This document shows positions 6,739 through 12,517 of a DNA stretch of 12,517 nt, one piece after another. The DNA lies in contig CANRPL010000037.1 of assembly GCA_947632495.1 (NCBI GenBank), positions 1-12,517 of the forward strand. Direction: 5' to 3'. This DNA comes from an uncultured Bacilli bacterium (GTDB taxonomy: Bacteria; Bacillota_I; Bacilli_A; RF39; UBA660). Each line of letters begins with the position of its first letter. The first letter of the stretch is position 1. Under the pieces are notes generated by a model. The model saw only the letters and a program-made list of their open reading frames with translations. It made no database searches and was not told where the DNA came from. A program made the translations under genes and the position numbers.

Positions 6739-6786
6739 CACATAGTTCCCTATAATAACATAATCAATGTCCTTTTTCAATAAAAA
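6739..6786 (-). promoter_or_regulatory. Promoter of the AAA+/VWA operon, duplicated at 3607-3654
   Basis: TTGAAA (6775-6780), a 17-base spacer and TATTAT (6752-6757) with an upstream TGT make a near-consensus promoter. Transcription should start near 6745. The segment matches 3607-3654 at 43 of 48 positions without gaps, including parts of the spacer and about 13 bases after the -10 box that consensus alone does not require. Confidence 0.8.
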
Positions 6787-6810
6787 AGAAAGACGTTTAA
6801 GCATCTTTCT
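6781..6810 (-). terminator. Rho-independent terminator of the cyclic glucan synthase gene
   Basis: A stem of 9 pairs including one G-U (6787-6795 with 6802-6810) closes a 6-base loop and is followed on the minus strand by five further T's from 6786 down to 6782. The final sense codons form the 5' arm and the TAA stop (6797-6799) lies in the loop. The T-tract runs straight into the -35 box of the next promoter at 6775-6780. Confidence 0.85.
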
Positions 6811-9800
6811 TCATCATACCAACAATAATATTATGTATTTTACCGTCATCTTTTAAGATAATAGTATCGACTTTTGCATTATCAACCATCACATAATCAC
6901 TATCCGTGACATTGACATTAATGATATATGTCGTCTTACCATAATGGTATGTCATTTCATAGCCGTCCATTGTTGATGGTAAGGCTGGTTTTATGTATAA
7001 CTTATCTCCTACTTTATTAAATCCTAGAATTTTAGTTATAGCGACGTTATAAAACCAACCACTAGAACCAGTATACCAAGTCCATCCACCATGACCAGCA
7101 AAATGTGGATTACTATAGATATCGGCCGCAATGACATATGGCTCAACTTTATATTCTTTTACGCGTTCTTCTGAAGAAGTATGATTAATAGGATTTATCA
7201 TCTGAAAATAATTATATGCTTCATCATAGAAACCTAATTTTAGTAAAGCCATAATCCACCATGATACTGAATGGGTATATTGACCACCATTTTCACGAAT
7301 ACCCGTGGCATATGATTTGATGTAACCTGGATTATTCTTTGATTTTGAGAAGGCTGGTGTCAATAATTTTATTAAGCCATGATCTAAATCAACTAAATTA
7401 TCCTTAACAGCCGCAACGATGGATGGAAGATTTTCCTCTTTAGCAATACCTGTAATAATGGACCAACTCTGGGAAATTAGATCAACCTTACATTCATCAT
7501 TTTCACTACTTCCTAATTTATCACCATTATCGAAGAAAGCACGTAGATAATATTTACCATCCCAAGCTTTCTCATTTAAAGCTTGTTTTAATTTATGATT
7601 AAATTCATCATAACGGTTTGGCTGTTCATGATAATATTTAACTGCAATATCACGGAAGCGATTGACGACATCATAGGCAAAAAAGCCTAACCATACGCTA
7701 GTACCTTTTCCTTTGATACCAACTAGATTCATACCATCATTCCAGTCACCACCACCCATAAGTGGTAGTCCGTTATCACCTATTTCATTAAATAGTTTAT
7801 TGATGATAATTTTTAAATGTTCATATAATGATTTAGTAGTTTCTGTATAACTAAAGGTAATACCACGTTCATCTTCATCATCCAATAATTTAGCGCCTAC
7901 AGTAAATGGTATTTGTTCTTCAAGAATACTACTATCCCCGGTTGTTATAAGATATTCACTCGTCGCATATATTAACCATAAATAATCATCTTTATAACGA
8001 GAACGTAGTCCAAAATGATTATCCATATGCCACCAATGAAGAACATCTCCCTCTTCAAACTGGTGTTTAGCGCATAAGAGAATCTGCATCTTGGTAGCTT
8101 CAGAATCAATTAGACAAATATTCATAGAATCTTGTAATTGATCACGGAAACCAAAAGCTCCACCAACTTGATAGAAACCGGCTTTAGCCATAATACGGCT
8201 GGCAAGAGTCTGATATAAATACCAATTATTAACCATATAATCAAAGGCTTTATCCGTTGTTTTAACTTGAATAGTACCTAATTTATTCTTCCACCAATTC
8301 ATCGTCTCTTCATACTTTTGATAGATAAAATCAAGATTTTGATATTGGCGTACTTTTTCTAAAACTAATTCGATACCTTTTTCACAACCTAGTAAGAAAG
8401 CAAATGTAACTTTACCATGAGCTGGCACTTTCTTTTCAATACCGATACCCTTTGTTAAAACTAAATCGGTACTAGCTGATGTAACAAGACTATTACTTGC
8501 CATATAGACAATATTATCTTTAAAATCTAAAGCATAACGATTTTGAACAGTTAAGAAATTATTAAATTGATAGAAATTACATACGAGATGACGAGCTGTT
8601 TTTTCTTCTGTTACGCCCAAAACAGGATTAATCCAATATTTAATATCTAGATTGATGTCTTCATCATTATTATTATAAATATTATAAATACCTACTTTTA
8701 CATTGTCATCGATAGGAACAAAATAGGTAGCGTCCATCAGATAATTATCATGTTTAAATTTAAAGGTACTATAACCAAGTCCGTGTATAGCGTCATGCCA
8801 TTTGATATACTTACCATTTATTGTAATACCTTCAGACTTATCATCTAAAATAGTATCGTTAGTCCATGATGTTATTTTATATTCACGGCTATTATCAGCA
8901 AAAGTAAAGCCATTATCATTATTAGTGATAATTGTACCAAAATGACCATTAGTTAAAACATTACTCCAAGGTAATTCAGTATACGGATTAGTAATATGGT
9001 ATTCTTTACCACCAATCGTAAAACCACCATATCCATTATAGAAGTCTAATGGTTCATCATCATTAGTATTTTCACTGACAATATATTGACGTTCATTATA
9101 ATCATTAATTTGATTTTCCTTTTGTAATAGATCAATTTGTTCCCTTAAAGAGTTATTATAAGTTGTATTGAAAGTAAGACGAGAAACACCTCTAAAGAGA
9201 TTTAATTGTTCATCCGTTATCTTATCACGCTCAATGATAACGACACGCCCTGGCGTATTAGAGAAATTATTAACTGCATAGATACGATATAATTCATCAG
9301 CAATCATCTTCGCAATTACTTTAGCTGGCTTTTCATCTTCACTATTGATAACGACAAGATCAACAAAGATACATTTACTCTTATAATATTCAAAAGCTTT
9401 AAGTAATTCATAGACGAGTGATGTGGAACTAATATCGCTCATCTCCACTAAAATAATTGGTCGATCACCACTGATACCAAAGCTCCATAGCGTATCTTGC
9501 GCTAGAGTATTTTTAGTTAATAGTTGTCTTCGATATTCATTTAAATTAATTCGACTAGTTTGATATAAATAATTAAGCATTTTATTAAATAAGTGGACAT
9601 CAGAACCTAATACACCTAATTTTTTAGTTGCGGAATTAACCATGATAGAAGCTAATTCAAAAGCTTCAGCTATTTTTACAGGCGTACTATAAGCTTCTGC
9701 TATCGCCATTACTTGTTCTTCAGATTTACCAAAACCAGTAATAACATATACCGTTACTTCCTTTAATGGTGATACTTCAATAACATTTCTAAGCGAACTG

Positions 9801-12517
9801 ATTGGATCAAGATTTTCACCAACATAGTTAGTTAGCTTTTTAAATAGGCCATATGGTTTTTGATAACCCGTAGCTTTATTTATAAAATTACTTCTTTCTG
9901 TCTCATAACTATAATCAGTTAAAGGCGTTTCAATAAGTAACTTATTAATCATATAGTTGCGTTCATGCGTACCACGAATTTGACGATTTAAAATAAGCGA
10001 ATTAGTATTTTCATCATATTGTGATTTGATAAACATATTATTGAAGACACGATGGCCAATATCAGCATCACTTTCCGATAAGATAGGCTCCGTATAAGTC
10101 GTTAATTCAAGACGTTTAGTATCATTAGATACGTTACGGAAAGTAATCTTACGAATTTCAGCATTATGTCTTTTGGTAACCATTACTTCCGTATTAACTA
10201 CAATATTATGATCGACACGCATATAACGAATGCGATCTAACGCAAAGACAACATTGTAACGTTCAGGCTTGATATCTGTTGGCGAATAAGTATTACTCCA
10301 AACATCATTCGTATCAATATCTCTTATATACATGAAATTACCATATTCTTGTTCCGTAATCTTACGATAACGATTTAATTGAATGGTCTTATAACGACTA
10401 AAGCCACAACCACGATCATTAAGTAAGACACAGAAGCGGGAATTAGATAAAACAGATACTTCTGGTCGCATCGATAGATATGAATATTCACGGATATCAT
10501 TTTCAAATATCTCTTTATCATAGTTATATTTTTTATACTTAACAATCTTTAAATCAATCATTGGGTTGATTTGTACTTTTTCTTTATTTAAGACATCGAT
10601 AGCTTGAACTCTAATATCATCATAAAAATATTTTTGTAAGATATTATTCGCTAAATAATTGGTTAAGGAACATAGAATCATTCCTTGATGATGAGCAAAG
10701 TAAGAGAAGATTGGTGTTTTATCTTCATAATCATAAGATTCAAAGAAACCATATTCACCATACATTTTTAATTTTTTATATTTTTGAATATTATTATAGA
10801 CATCACGTGGAAAAGTTGGTAATGCTAGGATAGAGCCATAAGGCGCTAAAACGATACGTTCATCAGGATTATCACGAAATTTTAAATATGGTGTACCAAA
10901 AGCCTTATATTTATAATTTTGTGAATCATCTAGTAGATTATAGGCCGCTTCACTAATACCCCAAGGCATATCGCTATTGATACTTTGCATGTATACCTTT
11001 TGACAATAATGTGCAAAGTAATAACTTTCATCCATCAAAGTATTAGGATAAGTACGAAGCCAAATAAGTGGCATAAAATATTCAAAAGAAGTACCAGACC
11101 ATGATAATAAACCTTTATGACCCTGATACATAGTTAAAGTTTTATCAAGAGCAAACCAATGATTCTTCTTAATATCTCCTTTAGCGATTGCTACATAACT
11201 AGTAAGACGAGCTTCACTAGCAAACTTATTATAGTTATAAGGAACTAATTGTTCATTATATGTATCATAACCACAACTAAAGACACGTTCAGAACGATTA
11301 TATAAATATTTAAAGTTAGTTTGTTGAATTAAATTTTCAATTCGATTTTTTAAATTAGTCATACCCTTTTCTTTAACGTATGACTCTGTTAACATTAAAG
11401 CCGCTATAAAGTTACCACTATCGACAGTTGATACCATGGCGGGATTCATAACTTTTAAAGTTTTAATATTATACCAGTTATACAAGTGTCCATGCCATTT
11501 ATCTAGTTTTTCAACAGTATCGATAATATTTTCAATCTTCATTAAAGCTTCCTTATCAGGAATAAACTCTAGTGATGCAGCACTTATTGTCGCTAAAAGA
11601 GAAAAACCAATGTTGGTTGGTGATGTTTTACCATCAGCCTTAATATCACGATTTAACTGATAATTATCGACAATCAGATAATTATTTTCACTAGTTAAGA
11701 AATGATTAAAGAAATTCCAAGTATCATGAGCCATACTACGAAGATCATTTTGTTCTTTAACCGATAACTTTTTAGGACCACTGTCTAAATCTTTACTAAT
11801 TAGATAGAATAAAACACTACCGATAAAGAAGATAAGTGAGGTCGCTATAGAAAGAACAAAGTACTCTCTTCTAAAGAAATAAACTAATAAAATAAAGATA
11901 AATGAGACAATATAGTTAACATAAAAATTAACAAAATAGTCATAGAACATATTTTTCGTATTACGGCTTGCAGCATCAGCTGTTACCCATGCTAATAGGT
12001 GCTTATGACTAATATAAAGGCGATATAAAGCCTTTAGGAAAGCATCTAGATAAAGTTTAGCATTATAAGGTAGAGCACTAAAAGTAGCAAAAACACGAAT
12101 GACAACAGCCTTTAAACCATAAGCAATATTTTGATAGTGTTTTATTTTTAAAGTTCTTTCCTTCTGCATTTTTACTTTATCTCTAATATAGAATAAAATC
12201 GGTAAAATAAGAACACAGGTTACAAAGATAAGCCAGTAGCTTGGATTATATTTGCCAAAAAGAAAAGCTACAATCAAAACAACTAATAAAGAAGCATCCA
12301 ACAAACCACGACGAAGGTTATCAAATATCTTAAAACGATCAATAATATTTAATGGACCTTTTTTAGGATTTAAATAGTTAGCTATCTGCATATCACCACG
12401 GGCCCAACGATGTCTTCTTTTAGCGTCAGCTAAGAAAGATGATGGGAAATCATCGATTACCTCAACATCAGATACAAAGCCACAACGAAGATAATTTCCT
12501 TCGATTAAATCATGGCT
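6797..12517 (-). CDS. Cyclic beta-1,2-glucan synthase, NdvB/ChvB type (5' end outside the window)
   Basis: The frame is open to the window edge, giving 1906 residues of the C-terminal part of a protein whose family usually exceeds 2700; the Met at 12391 is internal. Numbering from the first codon in view: residues 1-42 are the end of the GT84 glucosyltransferase domain (SHDLIEGNY, DDFP, RRHRWARGD). Membrane helices lie at about 73-89, 94-111, 197-215 and 218-240. A glycoamylase-like/cyclisation region (about 260-630) has DNYQ, KTSPTNIG, GHLYNWY, STVDSGN, SEARLTSY and AHHQGM. Two GH94-type beta-sandwich regions (about 680-920 and 1158-1400) and a GH94 barrel (about 1415-1830) follow, with FRDQLQDSMN, DWNDGM (1591-1596, carrying the catalytic Asp), THSVSWW and GGWTWYTGS. 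The family polymerises UDP-glucose at the inner membrane face, trims the chain by phosphorolysis and cyclises it. Key motifs in view are intact. Confidence 0.93.
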   Translation of the reverse strand, partial: SHDLIEGNYLRCGFVSDVEVIDDFPSSFLADAKRRHRWARGDMQIANYLNPKKGPLNIIDRFKIFDNLRRGLLDASLLVVLIVAFLFGKYNPSYWLIFVTCVLILPILFYIRDKVKMQKERTLKIKHYQNIAYGLKAVVIRVFATFSALPYNAKLYLDAFLKALYRLYISHKHLLAWVTADAASRNTKNMFYDYFVNFYVNYIVSFIFILLVYFFRREYFVLSIATSLIFFIGSVLFYLISKDLDSGPKKLSVKEQNDLRSMAHDTWNFFNHFLTSENNYLIVDNYQLNRDIKADGKTSPTNIGFSLLATISAASLEFIPDKEALMKIENIIDTVEKLDKWHGHLYNWYNIKTLKVMNPAMVSTVDSGNFIAALMLTESYVKEKGMTNLKNRIENLIQQTNFKYLYNRSERVFSCGYDTYNEQLVPYNYNKFASEARLTSYVAIAKGDIKKNHWFALDKTLTMYQGHKGLLSWSGTSFEYFMPLIWLRTYPNTLMDESYYFAHYCQKVYMQSINSDMPWGISEAAYNLLDDSQNYKYKAFGTPYLKFRDNPDERIVLAPYGSILALPTFPRDVYNNIQKYKKLKMYGEYGFFESYDYEDKTPIFSYFAHHQGMILCSLTNYLANNILQKYFYDDIRVQAIDVLNKEKVQINPMIDLKIVKYKKYNYDKEIFENDIREYSYLSMRPEVSVLSNSRFCVLLNDRGCGFSRYKTIQLNRYRKITEQEYGNFMYIRDIDTNDVWSNTYSPTDIKPERYNVVFALDRIRYMRVDHNIVVNTEVMVTKRHNAEIRKITFRNVSNDTKRLELTTYTEPILSESDADIGHRVFNNMFIKSQYDENTNSLILNRQIRGTHERNYMINKLLIETPLTDYSYETERSNFINKATGYQKPYGLFKKLTNYVGENLDPISSLRNVIEVSPLKEVTVYVITGFGKSEEQVMAIAEAYSTPVKIAEAFELASIMVNSATKKLGVLGSDVHLFNKMLNYLYQTSRINLNEYRRQLLTKNTLAQDTLWSFGISGDRPIILVEMSDISSTSLVYELLKAFEYYKSKCIFVDLVVINSEDEKPAKVIAKMIADELYRIYAVNNFSNTPGRVVIIERDKITDEQLNLFRGVSRLTFNTTYNNSLREQIDLLQKENQINDYNERQYIVSENTNDDEPLDFYNGYGGFTIGGKEYHITNPYTELPWSNVLTNGHFGTIITNNDNGFTFADNSREYKITSWTNDTILDDKSEGITINGKYIKWHDAIHGLGYSTFKFKHDNYLMDATYFVPIDDNVKVGIYNIYNNNDEDINLDIKYWINPVLGVTEEKTARHLVCNFYQFNNFLTVQNRYALDFKDNIVYMASNSLVTSASTDLVLTKGIGIEKKVPAHGKVTFAFLLGCEKGIELVLEKVRQYQNLDFIYQKYEETMNWWKNKLGTIQVKTTDKAFDYMVNNWYLYQTLASRIMAKAGFYQVGGAFGFRDQLQDSMNICLIDSEATKMQILLCAKHQFEEGDVLHWWHMDNHFGLRSRYKDDYLWLIYATSEYLITTGDSSILEEQIPFTVGAKLLDDEDERGITFSYTETTKSLYEHLKIIINKLFNEIGDNGLPLMGGGDWNDGMNLVGIKGKGTSVWLGFFAYDVVNRFRDIAVKYYHEQPNRYDEFNHKLKQALNEKAWDGKYYLRAFFDNGDKLGSSENDECKVDLISQSWSIITGIAKEENLPSIVAAVKDNLVDLDHGLIKLLTPAFSKSKNNPGYIKSYATGIRENGGQYTHSVSWWIMALLKLGFYDEAYNYFQMINPINHTSSEERVKEYKVEPYVIAADIYSNPHFAGHGGWTWYTGSSGWFYNVAITKILGFNKVGDKLYIKPALPSTMDGYEMTYHYGKTTYIINVNVTDSDYVMVDNAKVDTIILKDDGKIHNIIVGMMKKDA

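Noticed and set aside
6729..6743. ATG at 6743 as start of the AAA+ ATPase gene
   Set aside because: It would leave a leader of about two bases, and the ATG belongs to the duplicated promoter segment, where the other copy reads ATG TGA. The ATG at 6728 has a GGGGTGG ribosome site.
11436..11660. A 74-codon open frame on the plus strand
   Set aside because: It lies entirely antisense to the conserved glycoamylase-like region of the glucan synthase, shows no recognisable protein motif, and is a shadow frame.
12389..12391. Met codon at 12391 as the true start of the glucan synthase
   Set aside because: The same frame continues upstream to the window edge with conserved GT84-family sequence, so the Met is internal.
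1..12517. CRISPR arrays, tRNA or rRNA genes, insertion sequences and phage genes
   Set aside because: No spaced direct repeats, RNA-gene signatures, transposase or phage motifs were seen on either strand.

Overview
The window is AT-rich and every convincing gene lies on the minus strand, so it reads from high to low coordinates. It looks like a low-GC Gram-positive chromosome (Bacillota, possibly a gut lineage of Bacilli near RF39, Erysipelotrichales or Acholeplasmatales). The evidence is strong Shine-Dalgarno sites, sigma-A-like promoters, tight spacing, and the domain repertoire. Tryptophan is encoded by TGG throughout, including in a reading frame of 1906 residues, and TGA is used as a stop. 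This argues against code-4 mollicutes such as Mycoplasma. A VanY-type D,D-carboxypeptidase suggests that the cell makes peptidoglycan. No tRNA, rRNA, CRISPR array, transposase or phage gene was seen, and no gene-free stretch exceeds 300 bases.

Layout in transcription order: (i) 12517-6797, the C-terminal two thirds of a giant cyclic beta-1,2-glucan synthase, whose 5' end lies outside the window; it ends in a terminator that abuts the next promoter. (ii) 6728-3658, a two-gene operon joined by an ATGA overlap. It encodes a MoxR-like AAA+ ATPase with an unusual N-terminal module resembling DUF6273 proteins, and a protein fusing a zinc-metallopeptidase-like domain to a VWA domain (DUF2201 type). 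(iii) 3571-2471, an unrecognised helical protein whose promoter is a near copy (43 of 48 bases) of the ATPase promoter. (iv) 2328-1972, a small unknown protein with a perfect inverted repeat at its predicted transcription start and a terminator at its end. (v) 1898-1494, a PaaI-type hotdog thioesterase. (vi) 1429-91, two overlapping genes for a membrane-anchored unknown protein and a membrane-anchored VanY-type carboxypeptidase, ending in a hairpin.

The most interesting unit is 2471-6786: ATPase, metallopeptidase-VWA protein and helical protein. The first two form a classic MoxR/VWA pair. The third is tied to them by adjacency, by the lack of a visible terminator between them, and by the duplicated promoter. 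I infer a co-regulated three-component system of unknown task; its function cannot be read from the sequence.
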